64,000 nt of DNA from Pseudomonas berkeleyensis (GCF_014109765.1 NZ_CP059139.1:4728501-4792500); one strand, 5' to 3'; positions 1 to 8,253 are shown, counted from the stretch's first letter. Made by a program: numbers and translations. The notes: generated by a model from the sequence alone, not told the origin.

Positions 1-99
1 CTGATTTACCAGAGCAGCGGCTGTGCCCGCTGTAGTCGTTGCCACTGAACAAGGGGGATATAGGTAGAACCGCAGTGGCCGCGGCGCGCACAGGGCCCC

Positions 100-1215
100 C
101 TACTTGACCTTGGGTACCGCTGTGATCTGCCAGTCGTCGCCGACGGCGCGAATATCGACGATCTGCAACTCCGGCGCCTCGGCCATGCGATTGAGCGGCA
201 ACTCGAGCAGCGGCCGGGCACTGGAGCCGAGCAGCTTGGGCGCGACGAAGATACGGTACTCGTCCACCAGCCCGGCACGGGCGAAGGCGCCAGCCAGACG
301 CGGCCCGGCTTCCACCAGCACTTCGTTGACACCCCGCGAAGCCAGCTCCAGCAGCAGCTTGCGCAGATCGACATGACCGTTGCTGCCCGGCACAGCGAGC
401 AACTCGTGGCCGTCCTCCTGGTAGCGATCACGGGCGGCAGCAGCGGCGCACGTAGCCACCAGGGCCGGGCCGACCTGGAAGAAGGTCTTGCTCAACGGCA
501 CCCGCAGGCGGCCATCGACCAGCACACGCAGAGGCGGACGACGCTGCGCCAGTGCCGTCATCTCCGCCCCCAGGCCCAGCTCGTCAGCACGCACGGTCAG
601 CCGCGCGTCATCTGCCAGCACCGTATCGGCACCGCTGAGCACCACGCTGGCCTGCGCACGCAAGCGCTGCACTGCGGAGCGTGCTGCCGGCCCGGTGATC
701 CACTGGCTTTCGCCACTGGCCATGGCGGTGCGCCCATCCAGGCTCATCGCCAGCTTCACCCGCACGAACGGCAGGCCCTTCTCCATGCGTTTGATGAAGC
801 CGGCGTTGAGCGCTCGCGCCTCATCCTCGAGTACGCCACTGGCGACCTCGATACCGGCCTGGGCCAGACGCAGCAAGCCGCTGCCAGCCACTTGCGGGTT
901 GGGATCCTGCATCGCCGCGACCACCCGGCTGACGCCCGCCGCAACCAGGGCATCGGCGCAAGGCGGCGTGCGACCGTGATGGCTGCAAGGTTCCAGGGTG
1001 ACGTAGGCGGTCGCGCCACGCGCTTTGTCGCCGGCCTGGCGCAGCGCGTGCACCTCGGCATGTGGCTCGCCGGCACGGGCATGCCAGCCTTCACCAACGA
1101 TGCGTCCATCCTGCACGATCACGCAACCGACACGAGGGTTGGGATGGGTGGAGTACAGGCCTTTACGCGCCAGCTTGAGGGCGCGCGCCATGAAGAAGGG
1201 GTCGCGTTCGCTCAT
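100..1215 (-). CDS. ribD: Riboflavin biosynthesis bifunctional deaminase/reductase RibD
   Basis: Cytosolic enzyme for two consecutive steps of riboflavin synthesis: deamination of the diaminopyrimidinone ribosyl phosphate made from GTP, then NADPH-dependent reduction of its ribose. The 371-residue length is normal for the fused enzyme. The N-terminal deaminase domain (about 1-145) shows the zinc-site HAE at 52-54 and the two zinc cysteines C77 and C86 in [11 protein letters not shown]. The RibD C-terminal reductase domain follows from about 150 ([12 protein letters not shown] onward). Its ATG overlaps the nrdR stop codon (ATGA), so the two genes are translationally coupled. In pseudomonads the next gene downstream is usually riboflavin synthase, which would lie beyond the window start. 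Confidence 0.95.
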   Translation of the reverse strand: MSERDPFFMARALKLARKGLYSTHPNPRVGCVIVQDGRIVGEGWHARAGEPHAEVHALRQAGDKARGATAYVTLEPCSHHGRTPPCADALVAAGVSRVVAAMQDPNPQVAGSGLLRLAQAGIEVASGVLEDEARALNAGFIKRMEKGLPFVRVKLAMSLDGRTAMASGESQWITGPAARSAVQRLRAQASVVLSGADTVLADDARLTVRADELGLGAEMTALAQRRPPLRVLVDGRLRVPLSKTFFQVGPALVATCAAAAARDRYQEDGHELLAVPGSNGHVDLRKLLLELASRGVNEVLVEAGPRLAGAFARAGLVDEYRIFVAPKLLGSSARPLLELPLNRMAEAPELQIVDIRAVGDDWQITAVPKVK

Positions 1216-1679
1216 CGGCTTTTCGACGGCTCGCGCGCCAGACGTTCGATTTCCTCGCGGAACTCGTTGAGATCCTGAAAGCGCCGGTAAACCGAGGCGA
1301 AACGGATGTAGGCCACTTCGTCGAGCTTGCTCAGCTCGGTCATCACCAGCTCGCCGAGCACCAGCGACTTCACCTCACGCTCACCGGTGGCGCGCAGTTG
1401 CTGCTTGATGCGGGCGATGGCCTCTTCCAGACGCTCGACGCTCACCGGGCGTTTTTCCAGCGCGCGCTGCATGCCGGCACGCAACTTCTCTTCGTCGAAT
1501 GGCTGGCGGCTGCCGTCCTGCTTGATCAGGCGCGGCATCACCAGTTCGGCGGTTTCGAAGGTGGTGAAGCGCTCACCGCAGGCCACGCATTCGCGGCGAC
1601 GGCGAACCTGGTCACCTTCGGCGACCAGACGGGAATCGATGACCTTGGTGTCGTTGGCAGCGCAGAACGGACAATGCAT
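1212..1679 (-). CDS. nrdR: Transcriptional repressor NrdR
   Basis: Nucleotide-sensing repressor of ribonucleotide reductase genes. From the ATG at 1679 the protein is 155 residues, the usual NrdR length, and begins MHCPFC. The N-terminal zinc ribbon has cysteines 3, 6, 31 and 34 (CPFC ... CVACGERF), followed by an ATP-cone domain (about 46-136). A longer in-frame reading upstream would add 37 residues that do not resemble the family, so I choose the internal ATG. It is the first gene of the nrdR-ribD pair and overlaps ribD by 4 bases. The spacer to the divergent lipoprotein gene (1680-1918) must hold its promoter, but I do not recognise a clear NrdR box there. Confidence 0.95.
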   Translation of the reverse strand: MHCPFCAANDTKVIDSRLVAEGDQVRRRRECVACGERFTTFETAELVMPRLIKQDGSRQPFDEEKLRAGMQRALEKRPVSVERLEEAIARIKQQLRATGEREVKSLVLGELVMTELSKLDEVAYIRFASVYRRFQDLNEFREEIERLAREPSKSR

Positions 1680-1918
1680 GGCAGGGGCTGACGAATGGCG
1701 GCAAAGGCGCCATGGTAGCGCATAGCGACAGCAAGACAAGCCAGAGGCTTGAGCGGCCGTTAGCGTTTTCGAGCGGTGCGGCCTGGGCATCGGTTGGCGC
1801 GGGTTAACAGTGCGGCGAAGCGCGGCGAATCACCCGGCAACACGCAAAAACTGGCCCGGCCTGATGAGTTACGCGCAGAATTGCGCCATACGACGCCGTC
1901 CCAAGAGCGAACGAATCC

Positions 1919-2365
1919 ATGACCCAGCGACTTCATTTCCTGCCCATCCTGCTGAGCGGCCTGCTGGTCGCCTGCGCCAGCGACCCGGCACCGCCCCCAG
2001 TCGATGCACCGCCAACGGCGCCCAAGCCGATGCTCGAACCGCAGTCGCAAGCCAGCCACCTGCCAGCAGTGAGCGGCCAGTTGCTCGGCGTTGCAGCCGG
2101 TGCAGAAGTGGAGCTGGCGCTGCTTGTCGTCGATGCACGCGGCCGGCCTGGCCGCTCGCTCGGTAGCCAGCAGCTACGTGGCGACGGAGAGGCGCTGCCC
2201 TTCGAACTGCATTTCGAGCCCACCGCGCTGCAAGCCGGCCAACGCCTCGAATTGCGCGCCCGCGTCAGTCATTCCGGCCGCCTGGTGCAGCGCCTGATTC
2301 CACGCACCATTGCCAGCCAGAGCAATCAGGCGCTCGGTGAGCTGAGCCTGGTAGCCGCCCCATGA
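1919..2365 (+). CDS. YbaY-like lipoprotein
   Basis: Probable outer-membrane lipoprotein of 148 residues. The N-terminus is a lipoprotein signal: basic MTQR, hydrophobic [12 protein letters not shown], lipobox LVAC with the acylated cysteine at residue 19, then a proline-rich linker. The remainder reads as a small beta-sandwich ([25 protein letters not shown], then LPFELHFEP), the pattern of the YbaY/YscW-like lipoprotein family. Its stop overlaps the start of the downstream methyltransferase (ATGA at 2362), so they form an operon. No specific function can be assigned; the family call rests on pattern recognition. Confidence 0.75.
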   Translation: MTQRLHFLPILLSGLLVACASDPAPPPVDAPPTAPKPMLEPQSQASHLPAVSGQLLGVAAGAEVELALLVVDARGRPGRSLGSQQLRGDGEALPFELHFEPTALQAGQRLELRARVSHSGRLVQRLIPRTIASQSNQALGELSLVAAP

Positions 2366-3021
2366 TCGCACCCGCCGCCCTGCAGGCTGCGCTCGCCGAA
2401 CTGCTCGGCGATGCCCGACTGGTGGCCGAAACGCTACCGGGAACCGATATCGCCTTGTGGCTGATTGACGCCAGCAACATGGATCGCGCCTTCGACCCCG
2501 AAGAGACCCGACGCATTCTCGAAGAGCCCCCCTACTGGAGTTTCTGCTGGGCCAGCGGCCTGGTGCTGGCACGCTGGCTGGCCGAGCATCCCGAGTGGGT
2601 GCGCGGCAAACGCGTACTGGATTTCGGCGCCGGCTCCGGGGTCGCCGCCATCGCGGCCGCCAAGGCGGGTGCGACAGAAGTGGTGGCCTGCGACCTCGAT
2701 CCACTGGCGCTGGCCGCCAGTCGCGCCAATGCCGAGCTCAACGGCGTGACCCTGAACTACTCGGAAGATTTCTTCGCCGAAGCGGATCGCTACGACCTGA
2801 TTCTGGTCGCCGACGTGCTCTACGACCGCGCCAACCTGCCGCTACTCGATCACTTCCTCAGCCGCGGGCGCCAGGCGCTGGTGGCCGATTCGCGGGTGAA
2901 GGATTTTCAACATCCGCTCTACCAGCGCCTGGGGCTGCTGGAAGGCTGCACCTGGCCGGATCTGGCCGAGCCTGCCGAATTCCGTCAGGTCAGCCTGTAT
3001 CATGCGCAACGACCGACATGA
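2362..3021 (+). CDS. Class I SAM-dependent methyltransferase (protein-lysine MTase-like)
   Basis: A 219-residue Rossmann methyltransferase. Motif I is VLDFGAGSG at 85-93; the acidic residue that binds the SAM ribose lies in ACDLD at 109-113; the motif IV region [11 protein letters not shown] is near 145-155. The [11 protein letters not shown] segment before motif I resembles the METTL20/ETFB-lysine and nicotinamide N-methyltransferase-like subgroup, so a protein substrate is plausible but unproven. It overlaps the upstream lipoprotein gene by 4 bases. An 84-base gap separates it from the thioredoxin gene. Confidence 0.82.
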   Translation: MIAPAALQAALAELLGDARLVAETLPGTDIALWLIDASNMDRAFDPEETRRILEEPPYWSFCWASGLVLARWLAEHPEWVRGKRVLDFGAGSGVAAIAAAKAGATEVVACDLDPLALAASRANAELNGVTLNYSEDFFAEADRYDLILVADVLYDRANLPLLDHFLSRGRQALVADSRVKDFQHPLYQRLGLLEGCTWPDLAEPAEFRQVSLYHAQRPT

Positions 3022-3105
3022 GCCGGGCACGATCCGCGCCGCCCCTTGTATCGCGAGCCGACCGCCCGCATTAATAGTCCATTGCCCAGCCTTTCGAGAC
3101 CGACC

Positions 3106-3978
3106 ATGAGCGACTCCCCCTATATCTTCGACGTATCCGGTGCCGCCAACTTCGAGCAACTGGTAGTCGAGAACTCCTTCCACAAACCGGTACTGGTCGA
3201 CTTCTGGGCCGACTGGTGCGCGCCGTGCAAGGCGCTGATGCCGATGCTGGCGAAGATCACCGAGGAATATGCCGGCGAGCTGCTGCTGGCCAAGGTCAAC
3301 TGCGATATCGAGCAGGACATCGTCATGCGCTTCGGTATCCGCAGCCTGCCCACCGTGGTGCTGTTCAAGGACGGTCAACCGGTGGACGGTTTCGCCGGTG
3401 CCCAGCCGGAAGCGGCAATTCGCGAAATGCTCAAGCCGCACGTCGCCGAACCGGCACCGGCCGCCGCCGACCCGATGGAAGCGGCCCAGGCGCTGTTCGC
3501 CGAAGGTCGCTTCGCCGATAGCGAGGCGCTACTCAAGCAGGTGCTGACGGAAAACAACGAGAACGCTGCAGCGTTGATTCTCTACGCGCGCTGCCTGGCC
3601 GAGCGCGGCGAACTGGCCGAAGCCGAGACCGTGCTGAATGCGGTCAAGGGCGATGAACACAAACAGGCGCTGGCTGGCGCCAAGGCGCAGCTGACCTTCC
3701 TGCACCAGGCCGCCGACCTGCCCGACGTCGCCACGCTGAAAAGCCGTCTGGCCCAGGATGCCGGTGACGACGAGGCGGTGTATCAGCTGGCCGTGCAACA
3801 ACTGGCGCGCCAGCAGTACGAAGCCGCGCTGGACGGCCTGCTCAAGTTGTTCGTGCGTAACCGCAGCTACGGCGAAGGCCTGCCACACAAGACCCTGCTG
3901 CAGGTGTTCGATCTGCTCGGCGGCGACCACCCGCTGGTCACTGCCTATCGTCGCAAGCTGTATCAGGCGATCTACTGA
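3106..3978 (+). CDS. cnoX: Thioredoxin-TPR chaperone, CnoX/YbbN family
   Basis: Cytosolic 290-residue protein with an N-terminal thioredoxin fold (about 1-110) and a C-terminal TPR region (about 120-290). The active site WCAPC (cysteines 38 and 41) is a full CXXC, whereas E. coli CnoX lacks the first cysteine, so this protein may be redox active as well as a holdase that hands substrates to chaperonins or DnaK. I start at the ATG of MSDSPYIFDV, where the family begins; an upstream in-frame start at 3046 adds residues that look like spacer. The C-terminus (HPLVTAYRRKLYQAIY) is typical of the family. Confidence 0.92.
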   Translation: MSDSPYIFDVSGAANFEQLVVENSFHKPVLVDFWADWCAPCKALMPMLAKITEEYAGELLLAKVNCDIEQDIVMRFGIRSLPTVVLFKDGQPVDGFAGAQPEAAIREMLKPHVAEPAPAAADPMEAAQALFAEGRFADSEALLKQVLTENNENAAALILYARCLAERGELAEAETVLNAVKGDEHKQALAGAKAQLTFLHQAADLPDVATLKSRLAQDAGDDEAVYQLAVQQLARQQYEAALDGLLKLFVRNRSYGEGLPHKTLLQVFDLLGGDHPLVTAYRRKLYQAIY

Positions 3979-4037
3979 CCCGGGTTACCCCGCTCACCGT
4001 TACGCCATGCGCACCACCGGGCTCTCCTGACTTACTC

Positions 4038-4138
4038 GGTGCGCGCGGCGCAGCCTACGGAAGAACGGCCTTTGTAGGGTGCGCCGTGCGCACCGGCGAT
4101 GACAGCGCTGATGTGTCGGTGCGCACAGCGCACCCTAC
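4038..4138. repeat. Three copies of a GTAGGGTGCGCC-type extragenic repeat
   Basis: Three about 21-base units lie in the 257-base spacer between cnoX and the next gene: 4038-4058 (GGTGCGCGCGGCGCAGCCTA), 4074-4094 (TAGGGTGCGCCGTGCGCACC) and 4118-4138 (GGTGCGCACAGCGCACCCTA). Units two and three face each other, so their transcript can fold into a hairpin. Related units recur at 7461-7492, 8191-8243, 22109-22130 and 59954-59974, always outside genes. I see no gene in this spacer. Confidence 0.8.
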
Positions 4139-4235
4139 TGACCTGAGCCGCTACTCCTGCCAGCACGTAGGGCGAACCGGAACGCCGGCCGCTCGTAGCG
4201 CTAGCGAACAGTCCGCCGGGCCATACCAAATCTGC

Positions 4236-4580
4236 TTACTCCGTCACCCAGTGATAGATCGGCGCATCCGCGCCGGTTTCCATACGGATCTGCGAGCAGT
4301 GGCGCAGGCGCACCAACAGGCGCTTGCCCGCTGCCTCACCGCCAGCCAATGCGGCCAGTTGCGCCAACAACCGCGGCCCCTCGACCGAACCGGCATCGCG
4401 CACCAGTTGCAGTGTGGTCTGCCACAGTCGGTCACTGCTATCGGCTGCCGGCACTGCTACGGGCGGAACAGCAGCCGGAGTCACCGCGACGTGCTCGGCC
4501 AGTTGTGCCCAATCCTCGGCATCCAGCTCCAGCGTCAGATCCACCGGCCAATCGCCGATCCGCCCACGTATACGCACCAT
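4236..4580 (-). CDS. Hypothetical protein divergent from the zinc locus
   Basis: A 114-residue soluble protein of unknown function, beginning MVRIRGRIGDWPVDLTLELD and ending HCSQIRMETGADAPIYHWVTE in outline. The start is chosen because GGAGG lies six bases upstream (minus-strand complement of 4587-4591). There is no signal peptide or membrane segment; the middle is alanine/proline-rich (about 30-50) and could be a linker between a short N-terminal strand region and a helical C-terminus. It is transcribed away from zrgA, and the candidate Zur box at 4650-4664 lies between the two starts. I recall a gene of this kind at the same position in P. aeruginosa, which supports it being real. Confidence 0.7.
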   Translation of the reverse strand: MVRIRGRIGDWPVDLTLELDAEDWAQLAEHVAVTPAAVPPVAVPAADSSDRLWQTTLQLVRDAGSVEGPRLLAQLAALAGGEAAGKRLLVRLRHCSQIRMETGADAPIYHWVTE

Positions 4581-4649
4581 GTCCAGCCTCCAATTCGATG
4601 GATGAATGCTCCCATGCCTCCGACACGCTGGCCAGCTCAGCATAAAAAT

Positions 4650-4664
4650 TGTTATAACGTAACG
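4650..4664. promoter_or_regulatory. Candidate Zur box
   Basis: TGTTATAACGTAACG matches the pseudomonad Zur half-site arrangement (approximately TGTTATA-N-TATAACA) at 12 of 15 positions by my alignment. It sits 30 bases before the zrgA start and 70 bases before the divergent hypothetical gene. That downstream genes encode a His-rich zinc-locus protein makes zinc repression by Zur likely. The site is inferred from the sequence, not shown. Confidence 0.7.
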
Positions 4665-4694
4665 ATTAAGTCAGCCCCCATGCCGGAGATCCCC

Positions 4695-5276
4695 ATGCGC
4701 CATCTGCTGCTCGCCCTGCCCTTTGCCCTCCTACCGCTGGCCGCCCAGGCCCACGAACACAGCCATGATCACGATCATGACCATGCCCACGACAGCCTCG
4801 GTGCTCACGAACACGGTGTCGCCAGCCTCAACGTGGCACTGGATGGCAAGCTGCTGGAACTGCAGCTGGAGAGCCCGGCAATGAACCTGGTGGGCTTCGA
4901 GCATGCCGCCAAGAGCGATGCGGACAAAGCCAAGGTCGCTGCGGCCAAGAAGGAGCTGGAACAACCGCTGCAACTCTTCGCGCTGGCCAGCGGTGACTGC
5001 AAGGCTACCGAAGTCGAACTGGAGAGCCCGTTGTTCGGCGACGCCGACCACGACCACGACCACGACCACGACCATCATCCCCATGAAGGCGAACACAGCG
5101 ATATCCAGGCGCATTACCGCTTCGAATGCGCCAATGCCAATGAATTGAAACAGTTGGATCTGGGCGAGCTGTTCAAACGCTTCCCCGCCACCGAGAAGAT
5201 TCAGGTACAACTGATCGGCCCAAGCGGTCAGCAGGGCGTTGAACTGACTCCGGCCCAGCCACGCCTGTCTTTCTGA
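4695..5276 (+). CDS. zrgA: ZrgA/DUF2796 family zinc-uptake-associated periplasmic protein
   Basis: Periplasmic protein of 193 residues with a clear signal peptide (MRHLLLALPFALLPLAAQA, cleavage before HEHS). Two histidine/aspartate clusters, HEHSHDHDHDHAHD right after cleavage and DHDHDHDHDHHPHEGEHSD near 117-135, are obvious metal-binding tracts. The family is known from zinc-starvation operons in Vibrio and Pseudomonas. I choose the ATG at 4695 because CGGAG lies about eight bases upstream; an ATG at 4680 is also in frame. First gene of a locus with an ABC ATPase, permease and DUF3299 protein; a Zur-box candidate lies just upstream. Confidence 0.88.
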   Translation: MRHLLLALPFALLPLAAQAHEHSHDHDHDHAHDSLGAHEHGVASLNVALDGKLLELQLESPAMNLVGFEHAAKSDADKAKVAAAKKELEQPLQLFALASGDCKATEVELESPLFGDADHDHDHDHDHHPHEGEHSDIQAHYRFECANANELKQLDLGELFKRFPATEKIQVQLIGPSGQQGVELTPAQPRLSF

Positions 5277-5318
5277 TGCCGTAGAGTGGATGACACTCTG
5301 GCATCCATCACACCAACC

Positions 5319-5388
5319 TTGTGGGAGGGTCAGGTGGCGACACGCTTCAGCCGCGAGAGAGCTCGCCGCTATAGCGCCTCCTGCAAAG
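5319..5388. repeat. REP-like element between zrgA and the ABC ATPase gene
   Basis: Contains GCTTCAGCCGCGA, the core of the common Pseudomonas REP sequence also seen at 8089-8127, and its ends (TTGTGGGAG ... CTCCTGCAA) are roughly complementary. It occupies most of the 204-base gap 5277-5480. In transcripts it would form a hairpin inside the zinc operon and may lower expression of the downstream ABC genes relative to zrgA. Confidence 0.6.
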
Positions 5389-5480
5389 CCTGCTCCGGAG
5401 GCATGGATACCACTGCGGGCTCGGCTCAGACAATCAGGCCACCATGCTCGGCTTTTCATGAACGACGATTCGAAGAAACC

Positions 5481-6188
5481 ATGACCCAACCTCTGATCGA
5501 ACTCGCCGATCTCGGCTTCGCCTGGCCTGGCCAGGCGCAGTTGCTGGATATCCCCCACTTCACCCTGGCGCGCGGCGAAACTCTGTTTCTCAAGGGCCCC
5601 AGCGGCAGCGGCAAGACCACCCTGCTAGGCCTGCTTGGCGGCGTACAGAAAGCCCAGCGCGGCCATATCCGCCTGCTTGGCGAAGACCTCGGCAAGCTCT
5701 CGGCCGGTGCACGCGACCGCTTTCGCGTCGACCACACGGGCTACATCTTCCAGCAGTTCAATCTGCTGCCATTCCTTTCCGTGCGCGAGAACGTCGAGCT
5801 GCCGTGCCGCTTCTCCCGTTCGCGCGCCGAACGTGCACGCCAGCGCCATGGCAGCATCGACGCCGCGGCCGCCGCGCTGCTCGACCACCTGGGCCTGCGC
5901 GCCGAACTGCTCGGCCGCCGTGCCGATGAACTGTCGATCGGCCAGCAACAACGCGTCGCCGCCGCCCGCGCCTTGATCGGCCAGCCGGAGCTGGTGATCG
6001 CCGATGAGCCCACTTCGGCGCTGGACTTCGACGCCCGTGAGGCCTTCCTGCAATTGCTCTTCGCCGAATGCCGCGCCGCTGGCGCCAGCCTGCTGTTCGT
6101 CAGCCACGACCAGAGCCTCGCACTGCTGTTCGACCGCAACCTGTCGCTGGCCGAACTCAACCGCGCCACGCGTCCACAGGAGGCCTGA
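5481..6188 (+). CDS. ABC transporter ATP-binding protein of the zinc-responsive locus
   Basis: A 235-residue ATPase of the MacB/LolD type. Walker A is GPSGSGKTT at 39-47, the Q-loop lies in YIFQQFNLLPF near 89-98, Walker B is LVIADE at 171-176 followed by PTSALD, and the switch histidine is in FVSHDQS. The signature is LSIGQ at 151-155, an isoleucine where glycine is usual. I start at MTQPLIELADLGFAW; earlier in-frame starts run through the REP-like spacer. The permease begins one base after the stop codon. The pairing with an FtsX-type permease suggests a tripartite or lipoprotein-handling exporter rather than a classical importer, though the locus is tied to zinc starvation. Confidence 0.9.
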   Translation: MTQPLIELADLGFAWPGQAQLLDIPHFTLARGETLFLKGPSGSGKTTLLGLLGGVQKAQRGHIRLLGEDLGKLSAGARDRFRVDHTGYIFQQFNLLPFLSVRENVELPCRFSRSRAERARQRHGSIDAAAAALLDHLGLRAELLGRRADELSIGQQQRVAAARALIGQPELVIADEPTSALDFDAREAFLQLLFAECRAAGASLLFVSHDQSLALLFDRNLSLAELNRATRPQEA

Positions 6189-6189
6189 G

Positions 6190-7455
6190 ATGCATCTGAT
6201 CCGCATCGCCCTGGCCAGCCTGGCCAACCGCCGTTTCACCGCGCTGCTCACGGTATTCGCCATCGCTTTGTCGGTGTGCCTGCTGTTGGCCGTCGAGCGC
6301 GTCCGTACCGAAGCCCGTGCCAGCTTCGCCAACACCATCAGCGGCACCGACCTGATCGTCGGCGCCCGCTCGGGCAGCGTGAACCTGCTGCTGTATTCGG
6401 TGTTTCGTATCGGCAATGCCACCAACAACATCCGCTGGGACAGCTTCGAGCACTTCGCCGAACACCGTCAGGTGAAGTGGGCCATCCCCATTTCCCTGGG
6501 TGACTCGCACCGCGGCTACCGGGTGATGGGCACCAGCACCGCCTATTTCGAGCATTACCGCTATGCGCGCAGCCAGGCGTTGCAGCTGGCACAGGGCCGC
6601 GCCTTCGCCGACGATCCCTTCGAAGTGGTGCTCGGCGCAGAGGTTGCCCAGGCACTGGGCTATGGTCTGGGCGAGAAGATCGTCCTGGCCCACGGCGTCG
6701 CCACCATCAGCCTGGTCAAGCACGACGACAAGCCCTTCACCGTGGTCGGCATCCTCGAACGCACCGGCACGCCGGTCGACCGCACGCTGCACATCTCCCT
6801 GGCGGGCATGGAGGCGCTGCATATCGACTGGCAGAACGGCATGCCAGCACGCGGCGCGGCGCAGGTCAGCGCGGAGCAGGCGCGCAGCATGGATCTGCAG
6901 CCCAAGCAGATCACCGCCTTCATGCTTGGCCTGAATAGCAAGATCGCCACCTTCAGCCTGCAACGCGAGATCAACGAGTTCCGCGGCGAACCGTTGCTGG
7001 CGATCCTGCCCGGCGTGGCCCTGCAGGAGTTGTGGAGCCTGATGGGCACCGCCGAGCAGGCGCTGTTCGTGGTCTCGCTGTTCGTCGTGCTCACCGGCCT
7101 GATCGGCATGCTCACGGCTATCCTCACCAGCCTCAACGAACGCCGCCGGGAGATGGCCATCCTCCGCTCGGTAGGTGCACGCCCCTGGCATATCGCCAGT
7201 CTGCTGGTGCTGGAGGCGTTCACCCTGGCACTGGCTGGCGTGGCGCTGGGGCTGGCCTTGCTCTATGCAGGCATCGCTGGCAGTCAGGGCTTCGTCCAGG
7301 CCAACTACGGCCTGTACCTGGCCCTGAGTGCACCATCGAGCTACGAATGGAAACTGCTCGGCGCCATCCTCGGAGCCGCCCTGCTGATGGGCAGCGTGCC
7401 GGCCTGGCGGGCCTACCGTCAGTCGCTGGCAGACGGTTTGTCGATCCGGCTGTGA
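6190..7455 (+). CDS. FtsX/MacB-type ABC transporter permease
   Basis: Inner-membrane protein of 421 residues. One membrane helix near 18-38 (FTALLTVFAIALSVCLLLAV) is followed by a large extracytoplasmic domain, then three C-terminal helices (around VSLFVVLTGLIGMLTAIL, LVLEAFTLALAGVALGLALL and LLGAILGAALLMGSVPAW). This 1+3 layout and the loop NERRREMAILRSVGA are hallmarks of the FtsX domain in LolCE/MacB permeases. It is the partner of the preceding ATPase. Substrate is unknown; the setting argues for a role in zinc limitation. Confidence 0.9.
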   Translation: MHLIRIALASLANRRFTALLTVFAIALSVCLLLAVERVRTEARASFANTISGTDLIVGARSGSVNLLLYSVFRIGNATNNIRWDSFEHFAEHRQVKWAIPISLGDSHRGYRVMGTSTAYFEHYRYARSQALQLAQGRAFADDPFEVVLGAEVAQALGYGLGEKIVLAHGVATISLVKHDDKPFTVVGILERTGTPVDRTLHISLAGMEALHIDWQNGMPARGAAQVSAEQARSMDLQPKQITAFMLGLNSKIATFSLQREINEFRGEPLLAILPGVALQELWSLMGTAEQALFVVSLFVVLTGLIGMLTAILTSLNERRREMAILRSVGARPWHIASLLVLEAFTLALAGVALGLALLYAGIAGSQGFVQANYGLYLALSAPSSYEWKLLGAILGAALLMGSVPAWRAYRQSLADGLSIRL

Positions 7456-7460
7456 ACGCG

Positions 7461-7492
7461 TTCGGGTAGGGTGCGCCGTGCGCCCTACCCGA
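7461..7492. repeat. GTAGGGTGCGCC-type palindrome
   Basis: A near-perfect palindrome: TTCGGGTAGGGTGCGC and its complement GCGCCCTACCCGAG separated by CGT. It lies just after the permease stop codon and belongs to the same repeat family as 4038-4138. A transcript would fold into a strong stem without a U-tract, so it looks like an mRNA-stabilising or attenuating hairpin rather than a terminator. Confidence 0.75.
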
Positions 7493-7549
7493 GCATTCCG
7501 GCAAGAGCGCCTGTTACACTCGACCGGCGTTTTCGCCAAGAGGTTTCCC

Positions 7550-8071
7550 ATGTCCCGCCCCCTGCTCGCCACCCTGCTGCTGACCCTGGCATTGCCGCTG
7601 GCCGCCGCCGATGTGCGCGAACTCAACTGGTCCGAACTGGTACCGGCCGACGCTCCGCCCCAGCAGATGGATGCGGCGCCGATCCATGACCTGTCGCAAT
7701 TGGCCGACGCACTGGCCGAGTCCGGCCCGGCGGCCATGCAGCAATCGCCGGCAGCGCCCGTGGTCAAGGAACTGGACGGCCAGCAGGTCAAGCTGCCCGG
7801 CTATATCGTGCCGCTGGACGTGACCGAGGAAGGCCGGGTAATCGAGTTTCTCCTGGTGCCCTACTTCGGCGCCTGCATCCACGTGCCACCGCCGCCCTCG
7901 AATCAGATCGTCCACGTCACCAGCGAGCTGGGCGTGCTGCTCGATGCACTGTACCAGCCGTTCTGGATCGAAGGGCCACTGAAGGTCGAACATGTCAGCA
8001 GCGAGCTGGCAGAAGTCGGCTACCAGATGGAAGCGAACAAGATCTACGCCTACGAAATGCCCAATAGCTGA
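7550..8071 (+). CDS. DUF3299 family exported protein of the zinc locus
   Basis: A 173-residue protein with a signal peptide (MSRPLLATLLLTLALPLAAA). The mature part contains LPGYIVPLDV and LVPYFGACIHVPPPPSNQIV, the conserved core of DUF3299, with a cysteine and histidine (GACIH) that could bind a metal. The start at MSRPLL is preceded by AGAGGTTT, an acceptable ribosome site. It is the last gene of the ZrgA-ABC locus and is followed by a REP and a strong terminator. The biochemical role is not known to me. Confidence 0.82.
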   Translation: MSRPLLATLLLTLALPLAAADVRELNWSELVPADAPPQQMDAAPIHDLSQLADALAESGPAAMQQSPAAPVVKELDGQQVKLPGYIVPLDVTEEGRVIEFLLVPYFGACIHVPPPPSNQIVHVTSELGVLLDALYQPFWIEGPLKVEHVSSELAEVGYQMEANKIYAYEMPNS

Positions 8072-8088
8072 GCCCAACCGAAACACCC

Positions 8089-8127
8089 GTAGGAGCGGCT
8101 TCAGCCGCGAAAAGCTTCGCGGCTAAC
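8089..8127. repeat. Pseudomonas REP element
   Basis: GTAGGAGCGGCTTCAGCCGC followed by GAAAAGCTTCGCGGCTAAC is the classic REP palindrome of pseudomonads. It lies 17 bases after the DUF3299 gene and before the terminator. Confidence 0.85.
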
Positions 8128-8154
8128 GCCACATCGATCGGTACACCGCCCATG

Positions 8155-8185
8155 AAAAAGCCAGACCCTGAGGTCTGGCTTTTTA
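8155..8185. terminator. Bidirectional rho-independent terminator
   Basis: A perfect 12-bp stem, AAAAGCCAGACC (8156-8167) with GGTCTGGCTTTT (8172-8183), loop CTGA, with A and T tracts on the two sides. It ends the plus-strand zinc locus and can also serve the minus-strand Ton operon, whose last gene stops at 8254. Confidence 0.93.
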
Positions 8186-8190
8186 CTTGA

Positions 8191-8243
8191 TGCGCGCGGC
8201 GCCCCCTACAGATGCGACCCCGCGTAGGGGCGCCGCGCGCACC
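8191..8243. repeat. Inverted pair of GTAGGGGCGCC-type repeats
   Basis: TGCGCGCGGCGCCCCCTAC (8191-8209) and GTAGGGGCGCCGCGCGCACC (8224-8243) are inverted copies separated by 14 bases. They form the downstream flank of the Ton operon and belong to the dispersed family described at 4038-4138. Confidence 0.8.
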
Positions 8244-8253
8244 GACGAACGAC

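Noticed and set aside
1..99. FMN riboswitch near ribD
   Set aside because: No conserved FMN-aptamer segments are visible, and this side is downstream of ribD, not its leader.
6..431. Minus-strand frame extending past the end of ribD
   Set aside because: Overlaps ribD in another frame and has low-complexity composition. The first 99 bases show no gene I can support, only a GC-rich stretch that may be a worn copy of the dispersed repeat.
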